DNA of 14,512 nucleotides from Alphaproteobacteria bacterium. Its GTDB lineage: Bacteria; Pseudomonadota; Alphaproteobacteria; Sphingomonadales; Sphingomonadaceae. Made by a program: the position numbers and the translations under genes. The stretch spans positions 1 to 14,512 of the forward strand of contig JAGWQR010000101.1 in assembly GCA_028869975.1 (NCBI GenBank), given 5' to 3'. Position 1 is the first letter of the stretch, and the number at the start of each line of letters is the position of its first letter. Below, one piece after another: positions 7,446 through 14,092 of the stretch. The notes under the pieces were generated by a model that did not search any database, was not told the origin of the DNA, and saw nothing but the letters and a program-made list of their open reading frames with translations.

Positions 7446-8695
7446 AAGCGCACCGCGTTGTCCTGCAGCACCTTCTTCTGCACGGCGCGGCTATGCCCGC
7501 CCAGCACATCCTTCAAGTGCGCCTGCACGCCGGGATAAAGCGAGGTCGGGTGCGGAAAATCGGTCTCGAACATGACATTATCGACGCCGATGGTTTCAAG
7601 CAGCAGCTTGGGCGCCACGCTCTCAAACCAGAAAGTGCACATGAAATGGTCGCGGAAATAAGCCCAAGGGCGCCGCGTCAGAATTTTTGAGTATTTCGGC
7701 AGCATCTCGTTGAACTGGTGCTCAAGCGCTTCAACCGCGAAGGGCACCCAGCCCGCGCCGCTCTCGATCAACCCGATCTTGAGCTTGGGGTGGCGATCCA
7801 AGCGCCCCGACACCATCCAGTTACCGAGCGTCGCGGCATTGCCGATCGAGAACATTGTCGCGACCACCGAGAGAATCTGTTCGAACGCAAAGCCATCCCA
7901 GGTCAGTGTGTTCGGGTCCATTGCTGCGTTCAAATGGAAGTTGATCGGGGTGCCGGTTTCGGAGCACATCTCAAGGAAATCGGTCCAGTAATCGTCCATG
8001 AAGCTCGGCACACCGACGCGCTCGGGCGTATCGGGCAGGACAAAGCCTTTCAGCCCCGAATCAATGCAGCGCCGCGCTTCATTCTCCATCGCCGCCTTGT
8101 CCCAGAAGGGCAGGTGCGCCATGTTGAAAATGCGTTCGCCTGAAATGTCCTGATATTCGAGCGAGGCGTCGTTGTAGATTTCAACGATAGCGCGTGCGAG
8201 ATCATTATCGCCGAGCGACATCAATGAGCCTGCCTGCGTCACGCCTGAATTCTGGTAACAAATTTGGGCATAAACGCCCATGTCGTCCATCGCTTCCAGC
8301 CGTTCTTTCATCAGATGCCCGCCGGGATGCGCCTGTTCGAGCCTGGGGAAAGCGAGCCGCCCGAGCAGCTTGTTATTGTCCTTGCGGATGACATTGCCGC
8401 CCATCGAGCCGAAATTGCGATCCCCGACATACCAGCGCTCAACGCCATCCCCGTCGAGCTTAACATAGGGCACCTTGTCCTTGTACTTGGCGGGCGCGCG
8501 GGATGTGAACAGGTCTGGTGCTTCGGTGATATGGGTGTCGGTATCGACGATTCGGATACCCTCGAACATCTTGTCCAGCCCGCCCGACTGGGTGGCATAA
8601 TCGACCTCGCGTATTACCCCGCCTTCGGTATAGCCCTCCGCTGACCAGTATTTTTTGGCGGCTTGCGCCATCTCCTTGGCATCGGCATCGCTCAT
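7427..8695 (-). CDS. Amidohydrolase-2 family metal-dependent hydrolase or decarboxylase
   Basis: A 422-residue TIM-barrel protein of the amidohydrolase_2 group (ACMSD-like decarboxylases and related hydrolases). Likely metal-site residues are Asp51, Asp53 and His55 in VDTDTHITE, His254 in INFHLNA, and Asp379 in FETDFPHP. Glu311 in LIESGAGW is also conserved-looking. About 48 residues precede the barrel. The ATG at 8695 was chosen because AGGAGAG lies 6-7 bp upstream, inside the 14-bp gap after the IclR gene; a longer reading frame would overlap that gene. The family acts on C-C or C-N bonds, and many members from sphingomonads and actinobacteria sit in aromatic or terpenoid catabolic clusters. 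Here it could cut an activated ring or decarboxylate an intermediate; the sequence does not say which. It is paired with the IclR regulator, which probably controls it. Confidence 0.88.
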   Translation of the reverse strand: MSDADAKEMAQAAKKYWSAEGYTEGGVIREVDYATQSGGLDKMFEGIRIVDTDTHITEAPDLFTSRAPAKYKDKVPYVKLDGDGVERWYVGDRNFGSMGGNVIRKDNNKLLGRLAFPRLEQAHPGGHLMKERLEAMDDMGVYAQICYQNSGVTQAGSLMSLGDNDLARAIVEIYNDASLEYQDISGERIFNMAHLPFWDKAAMENEARRCIDSGLKGFVLPDTPERVGVPSFMDDYWTDFLEMCSETGTPINFHLNAAMDPNTLTWDGFAFEQILSVVATMFSIGNAATLGNWMVSGRLDRHPKLKIGLIESGAGWVPFAVEALEHQFNEMLPKYSKILTRRPWAYFRDHFMCTFWFESVAPKLLLETIGVDNVMFETDFPHPTSLYPGVQAHLKDVLGGHSRAVQKKVLQDNAVRFYNLPF

Positions 8696-8709
8696 GATTG
8701 GCTCTCCTG

Positions 8710-9516
8710 TCAGGCAGCGTTGTAAAGACGGTAAGGCTCGTGCGCGTCGGCCAATATAGGATCGCCGCACCGGTTGGTGGCATCGCGCAGCACCGACAGG
8801 ATCGCCGCACGATCGATCTGGTCGCTCGGTTCATAGACCAGGCCGAGCGCCAGCGGCTGATGCTGTGGCTGATCGGGGAGCAGCACGGCGGTCACATCCG
8901 CAATCGAGCCGAACCCGGCACGTCCCGATGCCGCACCCGCTTCGCGACACTGACGCACCTGTGCGCTCATTTCGGCCACACTGAATTTGCCCGATTCGCT
9001 GGCTTCGGCATTGAGCCGCCAGATCAGCCCGTCACGACGGGGCAGATCAATCGTCGAAAGTAGCAACCAGCCGGCCGCAGAGGCGCTCAACCTGTCAAGC
9101 TGACCCGCCATGAACCGTGCCGGAGCATCGGTACGCAGGGAACGTGACCCGGAACGCCAGTGGAAAATCTGCACATCCGGCCCGACCATGCCGAACACCG
9201 CGACCGCAAGGCCGGTCTGTGCACACAGCCGGTCGATCATGTCGGTCAGGCGTCCAGAACGGACCACCGAAGGTTGCACCGCCGTACCCAGCATCGCGAC
9301 CCGTGGCGTCGGCGTATAGGAGCGCGAATGACAATCCTTGTAGAGCAGGCCGAGATCCACCAGCTTTGAGAGCAGCTCAGATGTACTCGACTGTGGTCGG
9401 TTAAAACGACGGGCAATGTCCATCACCGTGGCGCGGGGATGATCCTCGTCAAAAAACTCAAGCACTTCGATAACGCGCATCGCAATCTTGGCCTTATTCG
9501 AATCAGCAGCCGGCAT
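8710..9516 (-). CDS. IclR-family transcriptional regulator
   Basis: A 268-residue IclR-type regulator. The winged helix-turn-helix spans about residues 12-75: IAMRVIEVLEFFDEDHP, VMDIARRFNRPQSSTSELL, then LVDLGLLYKD and RSYTPTPRV. Here Q-S-S-T-S replaces the commoner x-S-T-x-x recognition start. The C-terminal effector domain is recognisable by length and by TGLAVAVFGMVGPDVQIFHW, but lacks the canonical Gly-Cys-rich C-terminal signature and is divergent. The start at 9516 is supported by GAGAGGAGA just upstream. Its gene is followed after 14 bp by the amidohydrolase, whose ribosome binding site lies in that gap, so both are probably one transcript. Palindromes in its own promoter (9528-9545 and 9563-9574) suggest autoregulation. 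The inducer is unknown. Confidence 0.9.
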   Translation of the reverse strand: MPAADSNKAKIAMRVIEVLEFFDEDHPRATVMDIARRFNRPQSSTSELLSKLVDLGLLYKDCHSRSYTPTPRVAMLGTAVQPSVVRSGRLTDMIDRLCAQTGLAVAVFGMVGPDVQIFHWRSGSRSLRTDAPARFMAGQLDRLSASAAGWLLLSTIDLPRRDGLIWRLNAEASESGKFSVAEMSAQVRQCREAGAASGRAGFGSIADVTAVLLPDQPQHQPLALGLVYEPSDQIDRAAILSVLRDATNRCGDPILADAHEPYRLYNAA

Positions 9517-9527
9517 ACGATTCTCCT

Positions 9528-9545
9528 CTCACGTATTTTTGTGAG
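9528..9545. promoter_or_regulatory. Inverted repeat CTCAC-N8-GTGAG in IclR leader
   Basis: Arms CTCAC (9528-9532) and GTGAG (9541-9545) flank an AT-rich 8-bp core. The repeat lies just upstream of, and partly over, the ribosome binding site of the IclR gene. It could be an autoregulatory operator or a short leader hairpin limiting translation. Five-base arms can arise by chance, so confidence is low. Confidence 0.3.
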
Positions 9546-9549
9546 TCGA

Positions 9550-9578
9550 AATCTGCGCGCATCAGCACATGCTGTCAA
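9550..9578 (-). promoter_or_regulatory. Predicted sigma70-type promoter of the IclR-amidohydrolase operon, with internal palindrome
   Basis: On the minus strand a perfect TTGACA (9578-9573) is followed after 17 bp by CAGATT (9555-9550) as a weak -10. The start codon of the IclR gene lies 34 bp beyond the -10 element. The inverted repeat CAGCA-CA-TGCTG (9563-9574) overlaps the -35 and the spacer, exactly where a bound repressor would block RNA polymerase. The IclR protein itself is the natural candidate. Confidence 0.5.
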
Positions 9579-9579
9579 C

Positions 9580-9604
9580 AAAAAAAGAGACGGTCTCGTT
9601 TTTT
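9580..9604. terminator. A/T-flanked short hairpin, probable bidirectional terminator
   Basis: GAGA (9587-9590), loop CGG and TCTC (9594-9597) form a short stem. It is extended by an A-tract (9580-9586) and a T-tract (9599-9604) with one unpaired G. On the minus strand this lies about 20 bp after the CoA-transferase stop and ends in a run of seven T, as expected for intrinsic termination. The GC stem is short, so efficiency may be modest. It would insulate the CoA-transferase from the IclR operon transcribed in the same direction. Confidence 0.5.
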
Positions 9605-9622
9605 AATATAGGTGTTCCATTT

Positions 9623-10846
9623 CTATGCAATTGCCCCTGCCGTTTTGTAGGCTTCGATCTTGTCCCATTCCATGCCCAGTTCCATCAGCACCAGTTCGGT
9701 ATGCTCGGATGCCTGCGGCGCGCGCGTTGTCTTGAGCGGCTCGCCGTTGAACTGCACGGGACCGCGCACCAGCTTCAGGGGCTTGCCGTCCGCGCCGTCG
9801 ACCTCAATAATCATGTCATTGGCGAGCGCCTGTTCATCGGTGGTGAAGTCCTGCAAACTCTGGACCGGTGCCCATTGACCTTTCAGCGTTTTGAGATGCT
9901 GGCGCCAATAGGCGAACGGCATTTGCGCTATGGCTTCAACGATAATTGCGCTCGCGGCTTCCGCGTTATCGAAAAGAACCTTAGGATCGGCAAAGCGCGG
10001 ATCGTCCGCCGCGTCTGGTCGCCCAAGATGCTCAAACAGGTCGCGGATCAGGCCGGTTGGGCTGACCATGCAGAGGTTGATCGTTTCGCCATCCGATGTG
10101 CGGAAATTGCCCATCAGCGGGTTCTTCTGCACGCCGCCGGACTTGGGCATGGTGTTGCGCGTGTAAATATCTGTTTCCAGTCCCTGCGCGATCACCGCGC
10201 CGCAGGCCCACCAGGCGGTGCTGAGCAGCGAGACGTCAAGCTCAACCGCTTCGCCCGTCCGCTCACGGTGGAGCAAAGCTGCCGAGATGCCGCCGGCAAT
10301 GAACATCCCGCCAATCGAATCGCCGAACGCCGGCGCCCCTTGCCCCAGTGGACCATCGAGTTCCGGCGGAGTCATGGTGTGCGCGATGCCGCTGCGCGCC
10401 CAGAAGCAGGTGCCATCAAAGCCGCCGATCTCGCGCTCCGCCCCCTTGTTGCCGTGCGCCGACCCGCGCGCATAAATGATGTTCGGGTTGACCGCGCGGA
10501 TATGCTCGACATCAAATTTGTTCTTCTGGCGCACCTGCGGCAGGTAATTGGTCAGGAATACGTCCGAATGCCGCGCCAGCTCGTAGAGCACCTCCTGCCC
10601 CTCGGGTTTGGAAATATCGATGCCGACGGAGCGCTTGCCGCGATTGGGGTGCTCGATCAGGGTATGGCGCAAGGGATCAAGCTGCACCCCACCCATGTTG
10701 AGAAAACCGCGCTGGGTATCACCGCGCACCGGATGCTCGATCTTGAGCACATCCGCGCCCCAGTCGGCGAGAATCGCCCCTGCTGCGGGCACGAAGGTAA
10801 ACTGAGCCACTTCGAGCACCCTTATGCCCTTCATTACATGCGTCAT
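9623..10846 (-). CDS. CaiB/BaiF family (type III) CoA-transferase
   Basis: A 407-residue family III CoA-transferase, normal length. The N-terminal Rossmann-like part begins KGIRVLEVAQFTFVPAAGAILADWGADVLKIE. The family hallmark NRGKRSVGIDISKPEG lies at residues 68-83. Asp176 in PAFGDSIGG is the expected catalytic aspartate that forms the acyl anhydride and CoA-thioester intermediates. The homologous alpha-methylacyl-CoA racemases are shorter and use a His/Asp pair I do not see here, so a CoA-transferase is favoured. The ATG at 10846 was chosen because AGGA lies 8-9 bp upstream; an upstream ATG at 10861 lacks a site. In this island it may activate or recycle CoA onto a polycyclic carboxylic acid, as BaiF-type enzymes do with bile acids. 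The gene is divergent from the HSD10-like SDR across a 181-bp region with a palindrome. Confidence 0.92.
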   Translation of the reverse strand: MTHVMKGIRVLEVAQFTFVPAAGAILADWGADVLKIEHPVRGDTQRGFLNMGGVQLDPLRHTLIEHPNRGKRSVGIDISKPEGQEVLYELARHSDVFLTNYLPQVRQKNKFDVEHIRAVNPNIIYARGSAHGNKGAEREIGGFDGTCFWARSGIAHTMTPPELDGPLGQGAPAFGDSIGGMFIAGGISAALLHRERTGEAVELDVSLLSTAWWACGAVIAQGLETDIYTRNTMPKSGGVQKNPLMGNFRTSDGETINLCMVSPTGLIRDLFEHLGRPDAADDPRFADPKVLFDNAEAASAIIVEAIAQMPFAYWRQHLKTLKGQWAPVQSLQDFTTDEQALANDMIIEVDGADGKPLKLVRGPVQFNGEPLKTTRAPQASEHTELVLMELGMEWDKIEAYKTAGAIA

Positions 10847-10934
10847 AGTCTGTCCTGTCATCTGTTGCGGATTCAAGTGAAGCATAGGCGCTCGATGCTG
10901 ACGCGCCAATCGATTTGGGCTTTTGCGTGAGCGC

Positions 10935-10950
10935 CATCGCGAACGCGATG
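10935..10950. promoter_or_regulatory. 16-bp palindrome CATCG-N6-CGATG upstream of HSD10-like gene
   Basis: Arms CATCG (10935-10939) and CGATG (10946-10950) continue inward as CG/CG, so CATCGCG and CGCGATG pair around a central AA (7 of 8 positions). It is placed 77 bp before the rightward SDR start and 88 bp before the leftward CoA-transferase start. It ends 9 bp before a TTGACG that could be the -35 of the SDR promoter. The layout is the same as at 5013-5028, suggesting one regulator for both divergent regions. Confidence 0.5.
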
Positions 10951-10959
10951 AGCCGGGGC

Positions 10960-10988
10960 TTGACGTTCCGTGTCCGTCACCGCCACAT
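10960..10988 (+). promoter_or_regulatory. Possible promoter of the HSD10-like SDR gene
   Basis: TTGACG (10960-10965) matches five of six bases of a -35 box. Seventeen bases later CCACAT (10983-10988) is only a weak -10. The position, about 40 bp before the start codon and just after the palindrome at 10935-10950, is sensible. The poor -10 suggests dependence on an activator, or that the true promoter differs. Confidence 0.3.
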
Positions 10989-11027
10989 CGAAGTTTATCA
11001 AATCATGCCGCCAGCAGGAGACTTTGC

Positions 11028-11822
11028 ATGAATATCGACACACACTTAAGCGCCATCGTCACCGGCGGGGCATCGGGATTGGGCAGGGCGAGCGCGCAGG
11101 CGCTGGCGGCATCCGGGGTCAAGGTTGCGGTGTTTGATGTCAATGATACGCTTGGTGAATCGTTTGCCGCCGAGATTGGCGGCGTGTTTTGCCATGTCGA
11201 TATTATGTCCGAAGAGAGCGCGCTCGCCGGGTTCGAAAAAGCGCGCGCCGCGCATGGTCAGGAGCGTATCCTGGTGCATTGCGCAATGGTTGCGGGCGGC
11301 GGCAAAACGGTCGGCTGGGACAAGGAGAACGGCGGCTACAAGCGCGCCACATCCGAAGGTTTTGCGCGCAGCATGGACGGGATCGCCACCGCGAGCTACC
11401 GCATGGCCTCGATCGCCGCGCTCGGCATGGCGGGGGTGGAGCCGCTCAATGAGGATGGCGAGCGCGGCTGCATCATCCTCACCTCAAGCTGCGCGTCGCA
11501 GGACGGCCAGATCGGGCAGGTCGCCTATGGTGCAGGCAAGGGTGCGGTCAACGCAATGGTGCTGCCGATGGCGCGCGACCTGATGGACCTTGGCATTCGC
11601 GTCAACGCGATCCTGCCCGGCACATTTGCAACGCCGCCGATGCTTGGGGTCAAGGAGAAAGCGCCTGCGGTTTATGCGGGGCTGGAAGCCGCCGTGCCAT
11701 TTCCGCGCCGCCTGGGCGATCCGCAAGAGTTTGGCTCGCTGGTGATGGAGCTAGTGCGCAACACCTATTTCAACGGCCAGTGCATCCGGCTCGATGGCGG
11801 CATACGGATGCCGCCGAAATAG
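11028..11822 (+). CDS. HSD10-like SDR, probable 3-hydroxyacyl-CoA dehydrogenase
   Basis: A 264-residue SDR resembling human HSD10 (3-hydroxyacyl-CoA dehydrogenase type 2) along its length. Shared traits are VTGGASGLGRA at 11-21, GQIGQVAYGAGKGAV at 160-174, VPFPRRLGDPQEF at 223-235, and the tail IRLDGGIRMPPK. Tyr167 and Lys171 form the YxxxK pair; Ser154 is the likely catalytic Ser. Asp37 after beta-2 suggests NAD. Two usual asparagines are missing: the NAG motif reads HCA (His84), and the tetrad Asn site appears to be Ile119. The ATG at 11028 is preceded by CAGGAG with 7-bp spacing; the frame stays open upstream but has no such site. It probably oxidises the hydroxyacyl-CoA made by the hydratase. 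It may be mono-cistronic, since the next gene has its own promoter. Confidence 0.88.
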   Translation: MNIDTHLSAIVTGGASGLGRASAQALAASGVKVAVFDVNDTLGESFAAEIGGVFCHVDIMSEESALAGFEKARAAHGQERILVHCAMVAGGGKTVGWDKENGGYKRATSEGFARSMDGIATASYRMASIAALGMAGVEPLNEDGERGCIILTSSCASQDGQIGQVAYGAGKGAVNAMVLPMARDLMDLGIRVNAILPGTFATPPMLGVKEKAPAVYAGLEAAVPFPRRLGDPQEFGSLVMELVRNTYFNGQCIRLDGGIRMPPK

Positions 11823-11863
11823 GGGTATTTCGCGGCACGCATCGGCACATGCAAAAAATGCAC

Positions 11864-11892
11864 TTGACAACTAACCATCATTATACTAAATT
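11864..11892 (+). promoter_or_regulatory. Promoter of the small secreted protein gene
   Basis: A perfect TTGACA (11864-11869), a 17-bp spacer and TAAATT (11887-11892) form a strong sigma70-type promoter. The surrounding DNA is clearly more AT-rich than the rest of the window. The start codon lies 52 bp beyond the -10, leaving a short leader that contains the ribosome binding site CTAGGAGA. A large palindrome (11870-11900) covers the spacer and -10. Confidence 0.65.
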
Positions 11893-11900
11893 AGGTTAGT
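11870..11900. promoter_or_regulatory. Operator-like palindrome ACTAACC-N17-GGTTAGT over the promoter
   Basis: Perfect 7-bp arms, ACTAACC (11870-11876) and GGTTAGT (11894-11900), flank an AT-rich core. The half-sites are centred 24 bp apart, and three further inner positions (11881-11883 with 11887-11889) also pair. The right arm abuts the -10 and start site, the left arm abuts the -35, so a bound dimer would block transcription. The convergent MarR-family protein next door is a plausible ligand, although its own gene is read from the opposite side. Confidence 0.55.
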
Positions 11901-11944
11901 AAATGGCGTTGCCAATGGGGCAGCCCATTCCTAGGAGACATAAA

Positions 11945-12226
11945 ATGCGCAAGATTATTATCGCAGCCGCCACCGCCATGCTCACCGTTGGCGTGATTTC
12001 CGTAATTCCGGTTGTGCCTGTCCATGCCGAGTCGTCTGTCGTCGCCGGCAAAATGCTCTATTCAGCCGATAACAAGCGGATTGGAGCAATTTATCAGGTT
12101 GATGCCAATGGTGCTGTCGAAATCCTGATCGACGATCATGTGTTGACCATTGATGCGACAAAGCTCTCGGTCAAGGATGGCAAGGTTGTAACGACATTAA
12201 CCCGTCAGCAGGCCATGAGCAGCTAA
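11945..12226 (+). CDS. Small secreted protein of unknown function
   Basis: A 93-residue protein with a clear Sec signal peptide: a basic start (MRKIII), a hydrophobic core at about residues 4-26, and a V-H-A signal peptidase I site after Ala28. The mature 65 residues (KMLYSADNKRIGAIYQVDANGAVEILIDDHVLTIDATKLSVKDGKV) look like a small beta-rich domain. The pattern of alternating short strands resembles PRC-barrel-type proteins, but I cannot assign the family. It has no Cys and should be periplasmic or secreted. The ATG at 11945 follows AGGAG (11933-11937) with 7-bp spacing; an in-frame ATG at 11903 would bury the signal peptide. Strong promoter and operator-like palindrome suggest regulated, possibly abundant expression. 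A link to the catabolic genes is not evident. Confidence 0.8.
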   Translation: MRKIIIAAATAMLTVGVISVIPVVPVHAESSVVAGKMLYSADNKRIGAIYQVDANGAVEILIDDHVLTIDATKLSVKDGKVVTTLTRQQAMSS

Positions 12227-12246
12227 GGCGCTTTTGCTCGGCGCTT
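12224..12246. terminator. Weak hairpin between convergent genes
   Basis: TAAG-(G)-CGC (12224-12231) can pair with GCGCTTA (12240-12246) with one bulged G, covering the stop codon of the small protein and reaching the stop region of the MarR gene. It is the only terminator-like structure between the two convergent genes. It lacks a clean T-tract apart from the TTTT in its loop, so the call is tentative. Confidence 0.3.
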
Positions 12247-12631
12247 ATCGCGACACATTCTCGTATATCCGCCCGAGCAGCGCCTGTAGCAGTGCCAGAT
12301 CCTCTTCTGCAAAGCCGGCGAAGAATTCATCTTCCTTGCTTGAGCCCACCTGGGCAAGCTGATCGAGCAGTGGCTGCGCCTTGTCGGTCAGATGAATGCA
12401 ATAGGCGCGGCGATCATCGGGCTTGGGCTTGCGTTCGAGCAGGCCATCGTCGCACAGCCGGTCGATCAACCGACCTGCCGCTGCCTCCGTCATGTCGAGT
12501 GCGTCGGCTATGATTCGCTGGGTTGCGCCCGGATTGCGCGCCACCACCACGATCATCACCCATTGTGATCGGGTGATGCCGAGCACGCTCATATCACGGT
12601 CAAAGGCTTTCTGCATCAGCCTGGCGACCAT
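12245..12631 (-). CDS. MarR-family transcriptional regulator (true start probably 12679 at ATC)
   Basis: A MarR winged-helix regulator. From the first canonical ATG it has 128 residues: ITRSQWVMIVVVARNPG, then TQRIIADALDMTEAAAGRLIDRLCDDGLLERKPKPDDRRAYCIHLT. The wing carries the signature DDRR at 72-75. The C-terminal dimerisation helix follows. At this length the N-terminal dimerisation helix is short for the family. The same frame is open 16 codons further up (ITDNHAIRRDIALKIG), starting with ATC at 12679 placed 8 bp behind GGGAG, which itself overlaps the thiolase stop. No ATG, GTG or TTG lies in frame between these points. I report the ATG form, but the 144-residue product from ATC looks more natural. 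It is probably co-transcribed with the thiolase and could control it or the small secreted protein. Confidence 0.85.
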   Translation of the reverse strand: MVARLMQKAFDRDMSVLGITRSQWVMIVVVARNPGATQRIIADALDMTEAAAGRLIDRLCDDGLLERKPKPDDRRAYCIHLTDKAQPLLDQLAQVGSSKEDEFFAGFAEEDLALLQALLGRIYENVSR

Positions 12632-12692
12632 GCCGATCTTGAGGGCGATGTCGCGCCGGATAGCGTGATTGTCCGTGATGGCGCGCGCTCCC

Positions 12693-13946
12693 TTATACCC
12701 GCTCGATGATGATCGCCGGGGCCATGCCGCCCGCTGCGCACATCGTAATCAGCGCGTAGCGACCGCCGGTGCGCTCCAGCTCATCAAGCGCCGTGCCGAT
12801 CAGGATCGCCCCCGTGCCCGCAATCGGATGACCGAGCGCGATGGAGCCGCCGCAAGGGTTCACTTTTGCCCGGTCCAGTCCCAGGTCGCGGATGAACTTC
12901 TCGACCACGACTGCAAATGCCTCATTGACCTCCCAGACATCAATATCGTCTTTGGTCAGGCCCGCCTTGGCGAGCACCTTCTTCGCGGCGGGTACGGGCC
13001 CGTTGAGCATCAGTGTCGGGCAATCGCCGGTCTCCGCCATAGCGACGATGCGCGCGCGCGGCTTAAGGCCGTTGCTTTCTGCATAGTCTCTCGACGCGAG
13101 CAGGATCGCCGACGCGCCATCGACCACGCCCGACGAAATGCCGACATGGTGGATCGGCTGAATATTGATGTCCGGGTATACCTGGTTGATCAGCTGGCGG
13201 AAGGTTTTGCCGTCCTTGATCGAGGGCATATCAAGGAACATTTCGAATGCGGGTTTGAGTTGCGCAAGGCCCTCAAGCGTCGTGTCGGGGCGCGGATATT
13301 CCTCATGATCAAGAATGACGTTACCGTTGTCATCCTTCACCACAATCGTCGATCTGGCAAAGCGGCCTTCCTTGAGTGACTGCGCGGCGCGCATCTGGCT
13401 TTCATAGCCCAGTGTCTCGAGATCAGCGCGGGTGATGCCCTCCATCGCCGCAATCGCATCGGCGCACACACCCTGATTCGATTGCGGATGCCTGGCCTGC
13501 AAGCGTGGATTGCCCGCGCCCATCCCTGCGCTGCCCAACCCCGCCTCGCGCAATTTGCCCCCATAATAGGCTGCATAAGACAGCATATCCATGCCGCCCG
13601 AGACCACAAGATCGTGCATCCCGGCCATAATCATGCCAGCCGCAAAATTGGTGGAGGTGATGCTGGAGCCGCAAAAACGATTGAGCGTCACGCCTCCGGC
13701 CTTCATATCATAACCCGCATCAAGCGCGGCGTTGCGGCCAACATCGCCCGCGGCCAGCCCCATCGCGGCGGAAACGCCCCAGATCACATCATCGACATCT
13801 TCAGTTTTGAGAGCGTTACGCTCCTTGAGCGCCGCCAGCACGCTAGCCGAGAGATGCTCGGGGTGCATAGTTGAAAGCGCACCCTTGCCCATTTTGCCTA
13901 TCCCGCGCGGGGTACGGACATGATCGATGATATAGGCGTCGGCCAT
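12693..13946 (-). CDS. Acetyl-CoA acyltransferase (3-ketoacyl-CoA thiolase)
   Basis: A 417-residue thiolase with the full catalytic set: nucleophile Cys92 in NRFCGSSITS, the NEAFA motif at 341-345, His373 in ALGHPIAGTGA, and the second Cys403 in MCAAGGMAPA. It should cleave 3-ketoacyl-CoA with CoA, releasing acetyl-CoA or propionyl-CoA. It thus differs from the cysteine-less thiolase-like protein at 5515-6675. Length and motifs suit bacterial degradative thiolases, including those of steroid side-chain catabolism such as FadA5, but I cannot fix the substrate. The ATG at 13946 is preceded by AGGAG at 7 bp spacing; an in-frame ATG six codons earlier would include that site within the gene. The MarR gene follows closely on the same strand. 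It is divergent from the DapB_N-like gene. Confidence 0.93.
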   Translation of the reverse strand: MADAYIIDHVRTPRGIGKMGKGALSTMHPEHLSASVLAALKERNALKTEDVDDVIWGVSAAMGLAAGDVGRNAALDAGYDMKAGGVTLNRFCGSSITSTNFAAGMIMAGMHDLVVSGGMDMLSYAAYYGGKLREAGLGSAGMGAGNPRLQARHPQSNQGVCADAIAAMEGITRADLETLGYESQMRAAQSLKEGRFARSTIVVKDDNGNVILDHEEYPRPDTTLEGLAQLKPAFEMFLDMPSIKDGKTFRQLINQVYPDINIQPIHHVGISSGVVDGASAILLASRDYAESNGLKPRARIVAMAETGDCPTLMLNGPVPAAKKVLAKAGLTKDDIDVWEVNEAFAVVVEKFIRDLGLDRAKVNPCGGSIALGHPIAGTGAILIGTALDELERTGGRYALITMCAAGGMAPAIIIERV

Positions 13947-13975
13947 AAAGAACTCCTGCTGCATTTATTCGCACA

Positions 13976-14011
13976 AGGCTATCGCATGGGCAAGTGCGCG
14001 AGGCTATCGCA
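13976..14011. repeat. Two 11-bp direct repeats AGGCTATCGCA, 25-bp period
   Basis: AGGCTATCGCA occurs at 13976-13986 and again at 14001-14011, in the 146-bp divergent region between the thiolase and the DapB_N-like gene. A partly similar GCGCATCGC follows at 14012-14020. The period of 25 bp is close to two and a half helical turns. They may be binding sites for an activator. No convincing -35/-10 pair was found on either strand here. Confidence 0.45.
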
Positions 14012-14092
14012 ACGCGCATCGCCCGCGCGGTTAATATCGGGATGGTTCCCTTCGCGCACAAGCTGATTAGGATGCGCCCGAGGAGAGCAACC

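Noticed and set aside
10887..10907. Inverted repeat GGCGC-N11-GCGCC in the CoA-transferase/HSD10-like intergenic region
   Set aside because: Five-base GC-only arms are expected by chance at this base composition; no poly-T follows and no second copy was seen.
9569..10930. Long 453-codon plus-strand open frame opposite the CoA-transferase
   Set aside because: It mirrors the CoA-transferase gene, which has strong family motifs. The translated product is rich in His, Arg and Ala with no recognisable domain, a common artefact on the strand opposite GC-rich genes.
12669..13379. 236-codon plus-strand open frame opposite the thiolase
   Set aside because: It lies antisense to a thiolase with all catalytic residues, has no clear ribosome site and no recognisable motif.
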